Below the pieces are notes generated by a model. It saw only the letters and a program-made list of their open reading frames with translations, had not been told where the DNA came from and did no database searches. From contig NZ_KI912155.1 of the NCBI RefSeq assembly GCF_000517125.1, positions 3,088,034 through 3,152,033 of the forward strand: a stretch of DNA of 64,000 nucleotides, given 5' to 3'. The stretch comes from Arthrobacter sp. MA-N2 (GTDB taxonomy: Bacteria; Actinomycetota; Actinomycetes; Actinomycetales; Micrococcaceae). The position numbers and the translations under genes were made by a program. This document shows positions 44,265-52,713 of the stretch, piece after piece. Numbering within the stretch: position 1 is the first letter of the stretch; each line of letters opens with the position of its first letter.

Positions 44265-45416
44265 TTGAACGCCGTTGCCAGCGATCCCCGGATAGTGAAC
44301 GCCGGACCACGGCCAGTACGGATCAGCTCTCCGCCCGAACGGCTCGAAGCAACTGTCCCGCTGCTCGAATCAGTGGGTGACGCCGTGGGAGACGTTCCGG
44401 CAATTTTGGCGCTGGCCCTGAAGATTGGACGGACGGCTCCGCGCACAGGTGAAGGCGATACCGCGCACTTATGGGAACTGTTGGCGTCCGTTACGGCCGT
44501 AGACGTGGCTGCCGGACGGGTGCTCGAACCGCACCTTGACGCGATTTCCATCCTCGCACAGGCCGAATTCAACCCGAGAGCCGGCGCCGGGCCCCACGCT
44601 CTTGAGCAAGCCCGCGACACGGAGGACCAAACGTGGGGCGTTTTCGCAGCCGAAGCATCCGGTCTGCGCCTCGAAGCCGCGCAAGACGGAGCAGGAGGCT
44701 ATGTCCTGAACGGATCCAAGCCGTGGTGTTCGCTTGCTGCGCAACTGGACCGGGCCATCGTGACTGCCCATCTTGCGAGCGGAGGCTCCGGGGACCCCGG
44801 AGGAGGCGCCCGGGCGGCATTCGCCGTCCGGCTGCATGACCCAGGGGTTTCCTGCGAGACGCCTCAGTGGTCTAGCCGCGGCCTGCGGGAAATTCCTAGC
44901 GGAACCGTGCGCTTTGAGGGAGTTTGCGCAGTTCCGGTGGGAGGAACGGGCTGGTATCTCGAGCGTCCGGGCTTCGCCTGGGGCGGCATGGGCGTGGCCG
45001 CATGCTGGCTGGGTGGGGCCATTGCCGTGGCACGTGATTTCCGCTCCGCACTGGCCACAGCTGCAAAGGGTGGTCGCGAACCGGATCAGATTTCCCTTGC
45101 CCATCTGGGCGAAACAGACCGGACCATCACGTCCCTGATCGGCTGTCTCGCCCGGGCAGCTACCCGGATCGACGCCGGGGACCTGTCGGGGCCCGAGGCA
45201 TGGAGCGAAGCGCTGCGCGTGCGCGGCGCCGTTGCCGCCGGCGTCGAACGCATTCAGGCCATGGTGGTCCAGGACTTGGGGCCGGGGCCACTGGCCTTCA
45301 ACGAAACGTACGGAAAACGGATGGCGGACCTGTCGCTCTATATCCGCCAGCACCACGCCATGCGGGACGACGCCCAATTAGGCGCCCTGACCCTGAAAGG
45401 CGACAGCTCATGGTGA
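44265..45416 (+). CDS. Acyl-CoA dehydrogenase family protein
   Basis: The 383-aa protein starts at a TTG six bases after GGAGG. Typical ACAD features are the central beta domain (WGVFAAEASGLRLEAAQDGA, YVLNGSKPWCSLAAQLDRAI) and a C-terminal helical bundle (WGGMGVAACWLGGAIAVARD, YIRQHHAMRDDAQLGA). Normal members keep a catalytic Glu in the last third, and its presence is unclear here. It is the first gene of a coupled set with a deacetylase-methyltransferase and a glycosyltransferase, so it probably acts on a lipid or acyl conjugate rather than in beta-oxidation. Confidence 0.82.
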   Translation: MNAVASDPRIVNAGPRPVRISSPPERLEATVPLLESVGDAVGDVPAILALALKIGRTAPRTGEGDTAHLWELLASVTAVDVAAGRVLEPHLDAISILAQAEFNPRAGAGPHALEQARDTEDQTWGVFAAEASGLRLEAAQDGAGGYVLNGSKPWCSLAAQLDRAIVTAHLASGGSGDPGGGARAAFAVRLHDPGVSCETPQWSSRGLREIPSGTVRFEGVCAVPVGGTGWYLERPGFAWGGMGVAACWLGGAIAVARDFRSALATAAKGGREPDQISLAHLGETDRTITSLIGCLARAATRIDAGDLSGPEAWSEALRVRGAVAAGVERIQAMVVQDLGPGPLAFNETYGKRMADLSLYIRQHHAMRDDAQLGALTLKGDSSW

Positions 45417-46855
45417 GCTTTTCCCGCACTGACACCGGCACGGCCGAGAGCGAATGGGAAGCCAGCGAGCTGCCCACCCTGCCGGAGCTTCCGCTCAGTG
45501 CGGCCGAACTCGCCGCCCTGACGGTCATTGTGCTGGCGGCTCATCCCGATGACGAAACGTTGGGCGCGGGAGGATTGCTCGCCCAGCTGCACACCGCGGG
45601 TGCCTATATTGAGGTGCTGCTGTGCACTGCAGGTGAGGCATCCCATCCAGAGTCGAGGACCACGACGTCGGAGCAGCTCGCCGCCGTGCGCCTCCGCGAG
45701 TTCGGCGCCGCTGTGTCCGAGCTTGCGCCCGGTTCCACGTTGCGGTTCCTACAGCTTTCGGACGGGCAGCTGGCAGCAGGAAGTGACCGCGTCGCTGCGG
45801 CGGTCCGGGAGTCGATAGCGGCGTCAGGCTGTCCGGCGAACCGGGTGGTTATCGTGGCACCCTACCGCTCAGACGGGCACACTGACCACGACGCCCTGGG
45901 TTCCGTGGCGGCCGAGATTGCCGCAACCGGAGGTCACGGGCTCCTCGAATATCCCGTCTGGTACTGGCTGTGGGCCGCCCCGGCGGACACTGCCTGGCGG
46001 TCGTGGGTGCGGGTACCGCTGACGCTCGAGGCACAGGACGCCAAGGCCGCGGCTATGCGGTCCCATGCCTCGCAGACGGAACCGCTATCCGCGCAGCCCG
46101 GCGACGAGGTGCTGCTCGCCGGGAGCTTCCTCGAGCACTTTTCGCGGCCGTGGGAAACGTTCGCATGGCACGCTCCCGCTGGAGGGTCGAATAGCGCTCG
46201 CGACGCCGAGCGAATCTTCGACGCCGTGCACAGTCGGGATGATGACCCATGGAGCTATGCGACGAGCTGGTACGAACGGCGCAAACGAGCGCTGACACTG
46301 GCTATCCTGCCAGCGGAGCACTACGAGTCCGGGCTGGAAGTGGGGTGTTCCATCGGGACACTCAGCGTGGACTTGGCCCGGCGCTGCACGCATTTCCTGG
46401 CAGTCGATGCCAGCGGTGCCGCGGTGGTCCGGGCGGCAGATCGCTTGTCCAGCCACCCCTCCGCGCAGACGCGGCACCTCACCGTTCCGCGAGAGTGGCC
46501 CGAAGGACGCTTCGAGCTGATCGCCGTTTCCGAGCTGGGGTACTACTTGACTCCCTCGGAATTAGGCGGGTTGTTCACTCGCATCCAAGCCTCCCTCAGC
46601 CCGGGCGGAACCCTGGTCCTCTGCCATTGGCGGCACCCGGTGGAGGGCTGGGAACTCGACGGCGACACGGTCCACGAACGTGCCCGCCGGCAGCTTGGCT
46701 GGCCAACGGCCGGCCTCCTTCGTGAGAAGGATTTCATCCTGGAAGTGCTGCTGGCACCGGAAAAGACCCCGGCTGTTCGAAGGAGCCCGGCGACAGAGCA
46801 GGAACCCGCGTGGGTCCGGAAACCGCCCCGCGGCCAAGGGAGTCCGCCAGCATGA
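45410..46855 (+). CDS. Bifunctional PIG-L deacetylase / SAM methyltransferase
   Basis: The 481-aa protein starts at ATG 45410, overlapping the previous stop (ATGGTGA). Residues about 35-240 form a PIG-L/LmbE zinc deacetylase with VLAAHPDDETLGAGG and SDGHTDHDALGS, which supply the metal ligands and base. Residues about 290-450 form a class I methyltransferase with GLEVGCSIGTLSVDLARR and an acidic VDASG second motif. PIG-L enzymes remove N-acetyl groups from sugars (GlcNAc-inositol, GlcNAc-PI). The fusion suggests deacetylation followed by methylation of one substrate. Confidence 0.87.
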   Translation: MVSFSRTDTGTAESEWEASELPTLPELPLSAAELAALTVIVLAAHPDDETLGAGGLLAQLHTAGAYIEVLLCTAGEASHPESRTTTSEQLAAVRLREFGAAVSELAPGSTLRFLQLSDGQLAAGSDRVAAAVRESIAASGCPANRVVIVAPYRSDGHTDHDALGSVAAEIAATGGHGLLEYPVWYWLWAAPADTAWRSWVRVPLTLEAQDAKAAAMRSHASQTEPLSAQPGDEVLLAGSFLEHFSRPWETFAWHAPAGGSNSARDAERIFDAVHSRDDDPWSYATSWYERRKRALTLAILPAEHYESGLEVGCSIGTLSVDLARRCTHFLAVDASGAAVVRAADRLSSHPSAQTRHLTVPREWPEGRFELIAVSELGYYLTPSELGGLFTRIQASLSPGGTLVLCHWRHPVEGWELDGDTVHERARRQLGWPTAGLLREKDFILEVLLAPEKTPAVRRSPATEQEPAWVRKPPRGQGSPPA

Positions 46856-47658
46856 CCGAATCCGTACAGCATGCCCCAGGGGAGGCCCTTCCCGCTCCCC
46901 TTCGGCCGGGAGTCAGCCGGATAGTGGTGGTGATGCCGGCTCACAATGAGGACGAGCACCTCCCCCGAGCGCTGGCTGCGTTGGGTGCGGCCGCCGATGC
47001 GTTGCACAAGGAAAGGCCTGACGTGGCCACTACCGTCATGGTCGTCCTCGACAGCTGCACGGACCAATCGGCGGAGATCACGGCCGGGTACGTATCCGCC
47101 GACTTACGCTTTTCGGCGGTCGACGTCGGCCTGGGCAGCATCGGCGCCAGCCGCGCTGTCGGCGTGGCGACCGCCCTTGCCGCTTCCGGCCCCGTCCCCC
47201 ACCGTAACGCCGAGCGGATCTGGCTGGCCAATACCGATGCCGACTCGGCCGTTCCAGAACACTGGCTGGTTCGCCAGCTTGAAATGGCCGATGCCGGGGC
47301 AGACGTCATCCTGGGCTCCGTACAACCGGACCCGATCGGGATGGACCCCTTGGTCCTGAGCCGCTGGCTGGCGCGGCACCCGTTCCGGGAGGACCACCCC
47401 CACATCTACGGGGCCAATTTTGGCGTTCGTGGGTCTGCCTACCTCGCGGTCGGGGGGTTTCCGCGGCTTCCCGTGCACGAGGATCGGAGCCTTGTGGAAC
47501 AGTTGCGCCGGCACGGTTTTGCCGTGGTGGCAACGGACAGGATCCGGGTCTTGACGTCCGGTCGCACACATGCCCGCGCTCCACAGGGGTTCGGCTCCTA
47601 CCTGCGGGCCCTTGGAAGGGAACTGCCCGCCGCAGCCTGCAATTTCACGTCGGCCTAG
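46852..47658 (+). CDS. Family 2 glycosyltransferase
   Basis: A 268-aa GT-A protein. VVVMPAHNEDEHLPRALAAL starts the nucleotide-binding fold, WLANTDADSAVP holds the DxD metal motif, and HIYGANFGVRGSAYLAVGGF with LPVHEDRSLVEQL is the acceptor region. There are no membrane helices. The ATG overlaps the previous stop by 4 bp. The three coupled genes probably build or modify a small glycoside or glycolipid. The stop overlaps the stop of the convergent IclR gene at CTAG. Confidence 0.87.
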   Translation: MTESVQHAPGEALPAPLRPGVSRIVVVMPAHNEDEHLPRALAALGAAADALHKERPDVATTVMVVLDSCTDQSAEITAGYVSADLRFSAVDVGLGSIGASRAVGVATALAASGPVPHRNAERIWLANTDADSAVPEHWLVRQLEMADAGADVILGSVQPDPIGMDPLVLSRWLARHPFREDHPHIYGANFGVRGSAYLAVGGFPRLPVHEDRSLVEQLRRHGFAVVATDRIRVLTSGRTHARAPQGFGSYLRALGRELPAAACNFTSA

Positions 47659-48413
47659 AGTTGGCTCTCCTTGAGTTCGGCCGCCGTGAGGATGAGGTGG
47701 TCCGAAATACGTTTGGCGTCTCCGGAACCGAACCGGGCAATCGGCATGGCGATACTGAAGGCGGCATGTTCGCCGTCGATCACACCGAGGGAGACGGCGA
47801 AGGCCGCCACGCCCTCCTCACTCTCCTGGAAGTTCATGCCGACCCTGTGCCGACGGGTCTCATCCAGATCGCGGTAGAGCTTGTCGAAGTCTATTTCCGC
47901 AGCAGGTCCATTGCTACCGGACAACGCTATCCGGTAGCGGGCGTCCACTTCGTGCAGAGGCAAGTCGGCGAGCATCGCCTTGCCGGACGAGGTCACGTGG
48001 GCTGGCAGTATGACACCGACCCGCAATCCAAACCGCAGTGCATGTGTCGCTGCTTCGATGCCGTCGATGTGGTGGACTTTTGTGCCGACGAGCGTCGCGA
48101 GGTGTGCGGTTTCCCCGACGCGCTCGAAAAGGCGCTCCAGATGGGGCCGGGCGCGAACCCGTAACGGTGGAACCGCTCGCGTCACGCCGGGGCGCAGAAG
48201 CTCGGGACCAGGTCCATAGCGGCGCTGCTCCCCCTGCTCGGCAAAGCCGTCACCGGCCAGGGTGGCCAGAAGGCGTTGGGCGGTCGAGGGGTCGACGTCG
48301 AGCGCCTTGGCCGCCTCTGTCACGCTGAGCGAACCCTCCTGGGCCATGAGCTTCAAGAGCACCAGCGCGCGGTGGACGGACTCAACCCGCGGGGCATTAT
48401 TATTGCGTATCAC
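47655..48413 (-). CDS. IclR-family transcriptional regulator
   Basis: A 252-aa protein. The N-terminal winged helix-turn-helix is VESVHRALVLLKLMAQEG, LSVTEAAKALDVDPSTAQRL. The effector domain has LPAHVTSSGKAMLADLPLHE and GVAAFAVSLGVIDGEHAAFS. It is divergent from the permease operon at 48584 and is the likely regulator of that operon. The GTG start at 48413 lies inside a perfect palindrome (48402-48418), which suggests autoregulation. Confidence 0.9.
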   Translation of the reverse strand: MIRNNNAPRVESVHRALVLLKLMAQEGSLSVTEAAKALDVDPSTAQRLLATLAGDGFAEQGEQRRYGPGPELLRPGVTRAVPPLRVRARPHLERLFERVGETAHLATLVGTKVHHIDGIEAATHALRFGLRVGVILPAHVTSSGKAMLADLPLHEVDARYRIALSGSNGPAAEIDFDKLYRDLDETRRHRVGMNFQESEEGVAAFAVSLGVIDGEHAAFSIAMPIARFGSGDAKRISDHLILTAAELKESQL

Positions 48414-48447
48414 GCAATTACTCTATCAATTATTGCGCATTGCACAA
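48402..48447. promoter_or_regulatory. Likely IclR operator pair
   Basis: ATTGCGT-ATC-ACGCAAT (48402-48418) is a perfect palindrome covering the iclR start codon. A second, imperfect copy, TTGCGCATTGCACAA (48433-48447), follows three helical turns later. The shared TTGCG(T/C) half-sites are typical in size for IclR dimers. Both lie between the regulator and the operon it faces. Confidence 0.65.
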
Positions 48448-48583
48448 GCTCGTGTCTAAGATCACTTCACTACCGGGTGTGAAGCCCTAGAGGAATGGGG
48501 CGCGTCCTTTCGGGCAATCGCCGCGCTCTTCAGCCCTTCCCCACCGCACCGTCCGTCCCACTGCATCCGACAAAGGAGTCCCG

Positions 48584-49993
48584 ATGAGCCAGTCCCCCTC
48601 GATCCAACCCGTCAAACGCCCACTGCGGCCGTCCACGCCCGCACCTCCCGAGGCCAGGCGCGCTGTCCTCAGCGGAACTTTCGGCTCCGCACTGGAATGG
48701 TTCGACTTCGCCGTTTACGGGGCGATGGCAGCGACCGTTTTCCCTGTCGTGTTCTTCAACGAGCTCACCCCGGCCATCGGCCTGTTGGCCTCATTCGCCA
48801 CGTTTGGTGTGGGCTTCTTCGCCCGGCCGCTGGGAGGGATCCTCTTCGGCCATCTGGGAGACCGGTTCGGTCGGCGCAAGATCCTGCTGACCACCTTCAT
48901 CATGATGGGCTTGGCCTCGATGATCATCGGGCTACTGCCGGCCTACTCCACCATCGGGTTCATCGCACCGCTGGCATTGGTCCTCATGCGATTCATTCAG
49001 GGAATCGCACTGGGTGGCGAGGCCACCGGCGCCCAGCTCATGACCATGGAACATGCCCCGGCAGACCGGCGATCGTTCTACGGGGCCCTCATGGCCATGG
49101 GCTCCCCCATCAGCCAGGTCATGGCCAACTTGCTGCTCGCGGTGCTCTCCGGCGTGCTGAGCAAGGACGATTTCCTCGCCTGGGGCTGGCGCCTGCCGTT
49201 CCTGCTGAGCATCGTGCTGGTCGCCGTGGGCATCTACATCCGCCTCAAAGTCGAAGAGACCCCGGTGTTCAAGCAGGGGATGCAGGAACTAGGCGCGGAG
49301 TCGACAAACCCCGCGATCGTGATCAGGACTCACGGTGTGACCATCCTCCGGCTGATGCTGGCCTACGCCCCGATCGTCGTCACCTTCTACATTGTCAGTG
49401 TCTTCGGCATTAGCTACCTCACCACTCACGGATACACCCAAAGCCAGACCTTCACCATCATCATGATCTCCAACTTCCTGTCCGTGATCGCCATCTGGTG
49501 GGGCGGCCGCCTCTCCGACGTCTACGGGCGCCGCAAAATTCTCATGATCGGTTCGTTCTTCACCCTTATCGCCGCCGTCGTCTTCTTCCAGGTGGTGGAC
49601 CTGCATAGCTTCCCGCTGACGCTCGCGGTCGTCGCATTCGCGCTGGTCTCAGCCCAATTCGGCAACGCTGGACAGGGCGCGCTCTTCGCCGAGGCCTTCC
49701 CCACCCACATGCGCTACACAGGATCGGCGTTGGCGCTCACGGGTTCGAACCTGGTCTTTGCAGCCCCCGCGCCCTTCCTCGCCTCGTGGTTGATGAGCAT
49801 CAGCGGCGGTAGCACCGTTTCAATCACAGTTACGTGGGTTGTGATCATCGCCGCAGCCCTGGTCAACATGCTGCTCATGGGCGACGGCAGGACCCTCGAG
49901 GGTCAGAGGCAGCAGTTCGGACGCTACGCACCGGCCCTGCGAACAGCCGCCGATCCCGAGACCGCGACCGCGGTTGACCCGGCTGTGAGATGA
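48584..49993 (+). CDS. MHS-family (MFS) carboxylate/proton symporter
   Basis: A 469-aa permease with 12 helices. It has the metabolite-H+ symporter signature GTFGSALEWFDFAVYG at the first helix and GHLGDRFGRRKILL in the first loop. The second half carries WWGGRLSDVYGRRKILM, and GEATGAQLMTMEHAP is also typical. Relatives carry shikimate, alpha-ketoglutarate, citrate or aromatic acids. It opens an operon of oxidoreductases and likely imports their substrate, a small organic acid. Confidence 0.9.
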   Translation: MSQSPSIQPVKRPLRPSTPAPPEARRAVLSGTFGSALEWFDFAVYGAMAATVFPVVFFNELTPAIGLLASFATFGVGFFARPLGGILFGHLGDRFGRRKILLTTFIMMGLASMIIGLLPAYSTIGFIAPLALVLMRFIQGIALGGEATGAQLMTMEHAPADRRSFYGALMAMGSPISQVMANLLLAVLSGVLSKDDFLAWGWRLPFLLSIVLVAVGIYIRLKVEETPVFKQGMQELGAESTNPAIVIRTHGVTILRLMLAYAPIVVTFYIVSVFGISYLTTHGYTQSQTFTIIMISNFLSVIAIWWGGRLSDVYGRRKILMIGSFFTLIAAVVFFQVVDLHSFPLTLAVVAFALVSAQFGNAGQGALFAEAFPTHMRYTGSALALTGSNLVFAAPAPFLASWLMSISGGSTVSITVTWVVIIAAALVNMLLMGDGRTLEGQRQQFGRYAPALRTAADPETATAVDPAVR

Positions 49994-49996
49994 CCC

Positions 49997-50371
49997 GTGA
50001 TCGTTGAACAACGCACGTATGTCCTGCATACCGGAGCCAGCCTCGCAGACTACCTGTCGGCATATGAACAGATAGGGCTGCCGGCACAGAAGCCGATCCT
50101 CGGGGGCTTCCTTGGCTACTTCGTTACCGAGTTCGGCCGCCAGAATGAACTGAACCACCTCTGGGCCTACACGGACCTTGAGGACCGCCGGGCGCGTCGT
50201 GCCGAGCTCGCCGGGAATGAGCAGTGGCAGGAATGCCTTGCCATCATCCGTCCCATGATCATGACGATGGAAAACAAGATCATGTATCCCACCTCCTTTT
50301 CGCCGATCCGCTCGCTGCCCGTTTCCAGCACAGACACCCACACGGCGTTCGCCGGAAAACCGAGAGGCTGA
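49997..50371 (+). CDS. NIPSNAP-family protein
   Basis: The 124-aa protein has a ferredoxin-like alpha/beta dimer pattern: IVEQRTYVLHTGASLADYL, GGFLGYFVTEFGRQNELNHL, WAYTDLEDRRARRAELAG. Bacterial NIPSNAP genes are often found in catabolic operons without a defined role. The GTG start lies 3 bp after the permease stop, so it is coupled to transport. The C-terminal 25 residues are extra compared with the family core. Confidence 0.85.
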   Translation: MIVEQRTYVLHTGASLADYLSAYEQIGLPAQKPILGGFLGYFVTEFGRQNELNHLWAYTDLEDRRARRAELAGNEQWQECLAIIRPMIMTMENKIMYPTSFSPIRSLPVSSTDTHTAFAGKPRG

Positions 50372-50373
50372 CA

Positions 50374-51207
50374 ATGGGAATCATCCAGACCGGGTTTCCC
50401 CGCCAAACGGGCCCGACACGGCCGCCCCTTACCCCGACGGCGATCGTCACGGGAGGGGCCGGCGGGATCGGCCAAGCGATCAGCCACCGCCTGGCCAGCG
50501 AAGGCTACGCCGTCGTCGTCGCCGATCTTGACAAGGCCGCGGCTGACCGAACTGCGGCGGGCCTGCCCCGAATTGACGGGGCGGATCACCGGGGATTCGC
50601 CGGGGATCTGACCAGCAGCAAAGCGAACCGCGAACTGGCGGCCTTCGCGGCCGGGATCGCACCCATCGGCGTCCTGGTCAACGCTGTCGGCATCTCGCCG
50701 AAACGGAACGGCCGGAAGATTCAATTCTTCGAACTGAGCGACGAAGACTGGGACCAGGTGATGGCGGTCAACGTCACTGCCCCGTTCTTCCTCGTCCGCG
50801 AGGCGTACCGGCACATGCCTACGGACGGCAGCGCGAGCATCGTGAACCTGCTCTCCATTACGTCCAAGCTGGGTACGGGCGGTCCGCCAGAAGCAGACTT
50901 CGGACCGTTCCTGCCCAGCTCCGTAGCGTACGGGGCTTCGAAGGCAGCCCTGCAAAATCTCACCGCGAGCCTCTCCCAAGAGCTGGCCGGCCAGCGGATC
51001 CGTGTCAACGGCGTAGCCCCGGGCTTCGTCCAGACTCCGATGATGGCCGGCGTATCTCTCGAGGAGAAGCTCCTGGACCAGGTGCCGATGAAGCGCCCCG
51101 CGCGGCCGGAAGAGATCGCCGACGCCGTCGCCTTCCTCATTAGCAGCCGAGCGAGCTACATCACCGGCATCAGCCTCGACGTCAACGGCGGCTGGCTCAC
51201 CTGTTGA
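50374..51207 (+). CDS. Short-chain dehydrogenase/reductase
   Basis: A 277-aa classical SDR. The cofactor site is AIVTGGAGGIGQAISHRLAS with Asp in VVADLDKAA, which favours NAD(H). VNAVGISPKRNG is the NAG-like motif, Ser is in VNLLSITSKLG, and Tyr-x-x-x-Lys is in VAYGASKAALQNL. It ends YITGISLDVNGGWLTC. It probably oxidises a hydroxyl of the transported acid. It starts two bases after the NIPSNAP stop. Confidence 0.9.
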   Translation: MGIIQTGFPRQTGPTRPPLTPTAIVTGGAGGIGQAISHRLASEGYAVVVADLDKAAADRTAAGLPRIDGADHRGFAGDLTSSKANRELAAFAAGIAPIGVLVNAVGISPKRNGRKIQFFELSDEDWDQVMAVNVTAPFFLVREAYRHMPTDGSASIVNLLSITSKLGTGGPPEADFGPFLPSSVAYGASKAALQNLTASLSQELAGQRIRVNGVAPGFVQTPMMAGVSLEEKLLDQVPMKRPARPEEIADAVAFLISSRASYITGISLDVNGGWLTC

Positions 51208-51298
51208 CTACCAGGGCCGTGTGCCCTGCGGACACACCGGGACACCATCCCACAGAGTTCGACTCCTGCGAAACCTTGAAAGCGAGAACCTGATTTCC

Positions 51299-52684
51299 AT
51301 GCCCGAAAATACCTATGACCTGGTCGTGATCGGCTCCGGCATCGCCGGACAGACCACCGCCGCCTCCGCAGCGGAGGCCGGCCTCAGCGTCGTCCTTCTG
51401 GAAAAGACCGGGAGTCTCGGCGGTTCCACTGCGATGAGCGGAGGCTTCTTCGCCTTCTCCGGGACGGATGAGCAAGCAGCAGCGAATGTCGACGACTCGG
51501 CCGAACTGTTCTTGAAGGACATGCAGGAGTCGGGAGGCGGTGCCAGCGACCCGGCTTTGCTTGTGACCTACCTGGCGCAACAGAGCGAGACCTACAACTG
51601 GCTCAAGCACCAAGGGGTGGAATTTCGGGCCCTGGAGATCAGCTCCGGACAGTCCGCTCCCCGCAGCCACAATTCGTCCATCACCGACGTCTTGGCCATC
51701 CTGCACCGGAACTTCACCTCCCACGGCGGGGAAACCCGGCTGAACCACCGCGCCACCGGGCTGGTCCGCGAGGACTCGGGAAGGGTGACCGCCGTCGTCG
51801 TCCAATCCCCCGACGGCGAGGCCGTCTTCCGGTCGCGCGGCGGTGTTGTGTTGGCCACCGGCGGGTTCAGCCGGGGCGCGGACCTGCTGCGTACCTTCGC
51901 GCCGGAAGCCCTTGCAGCTATCCCGTACGGAGGAAAGGGCAACACCGGTGACGGCCTGAAAATGGCGTGGAAGCTTGGAGCCGGCATGGCTGACATGGCC
52001 TATGTCACCGCCACTTACGGTTCGCATCCTGACACCGGTGAGGAGTTCCATGAGCTGCTCACGGCTTACTACATGGGCGCGATCGTCGTGAACAAAGCCG
52101 GCAAACGTTTCATGGACGAATCCCAGTCCTACAAGGTCCTCGGCCGGGAAGTGCTCAAAGAAGCCGACGGTCTTGGTTTCCAGATCTTCGACGCGAAGAT
52201 CCGGGCGAAATCACACCCCGGGATCCCGCTCAACGACATCGACATGCTCGAGAGCATCGGACACGTACACAAGGCGGACACCCTGGAAGAACTCGCCGTG
52301 ATGGCGGGCATCGACCCATCCGCACTGATGGAAACGGTGGCCCGGTATAACTCTTCCATCGCCTCCGGACAGGCTGACGACGCCGGCCGCACCAACCTGT
52401 GCAACGGCGTCGGGGAGCTGCTGCCCCTGGACCAGGCCCCGTTTTACGCCTACCCGGCCAAGGCGCTGATGACCACGACCTACTGCGGGGTCACTATCAA
52501 CACCGACGGCCAGGTAGTAGACATCGACGGGGATGTCATTGACGGCCTCTATGCCATAGGTGAGGTTACCGGCGGGTTCCACGGGGCGGCCTACATGACG
52601 GGAACCTCGCTGGGAAAGGGAGCGGTCTTCGGCCGCATCGTCGCCCGGCACGCCGCAACCACCCTGCCACTCGTCCGGGCCTGA
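51299..52684 (+). CDS. FAD-dependent fumarate-reductase-type flavoprotein 1
   Basis: A 461-aa flavoprotein. The FAD site is YDLVVIGSGIAGQTTAASAA, with EKTGSLGGSTAMSGG contacting the flavin and GVVLATGGFSRG and YAIGEVTGGFHGAAYMTGTS closing the domain. The capping domain between them resembles fumarate reductase and ketosteroid dehydrogenase flavoproteins. There is no signal peptide or haem domain, so it is cytoplasmic. It is the first of three non-identical paralogues in one operon. Confidence 0.9.
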   Translation: MPENTYDLVVIGSGIAGQTTAASAAEAGLSVVLLEKTGSLGGSTAMSGGFFAFSGTDEQAAANVDDSAELFLKDMQESGGGASDPALLVTYLAQQSETYNWLKHQGVEFRALEISSGQSAPRSHNSSITDVLAILHRNFTSHGGETRLNHRATGLVREDSGRVTAVVVQSPDGEAVFRSRGGVVLATGGFSRGADLLRTFAPEALAAIPYGGKGNTGDGLKMAWKLGAGMADMAYVTATYGSHPDTGEEFHELLTAYYMGAIVVNKAGKRFMDESQSYKVLGREVLKEADGLGFQIFDAKIRAKSHPGIPLNDIDMLESIGHVHKADTLEELAVMAGIDPSALMETVARYNSSIASGQADDAGRTNLCNGVGELLPLDQAPFYAYPAKALMTTTYCGVTINTDGQVVDIDGDVIDGLYAIGEVTGGFHGAAYMTGTSLGKGAVFGRIVARHAATTLPLVRA

Positions 52685-52713
52685 ACGCCCCACTAGCTCA
52701 GAGGAGCACTGCA

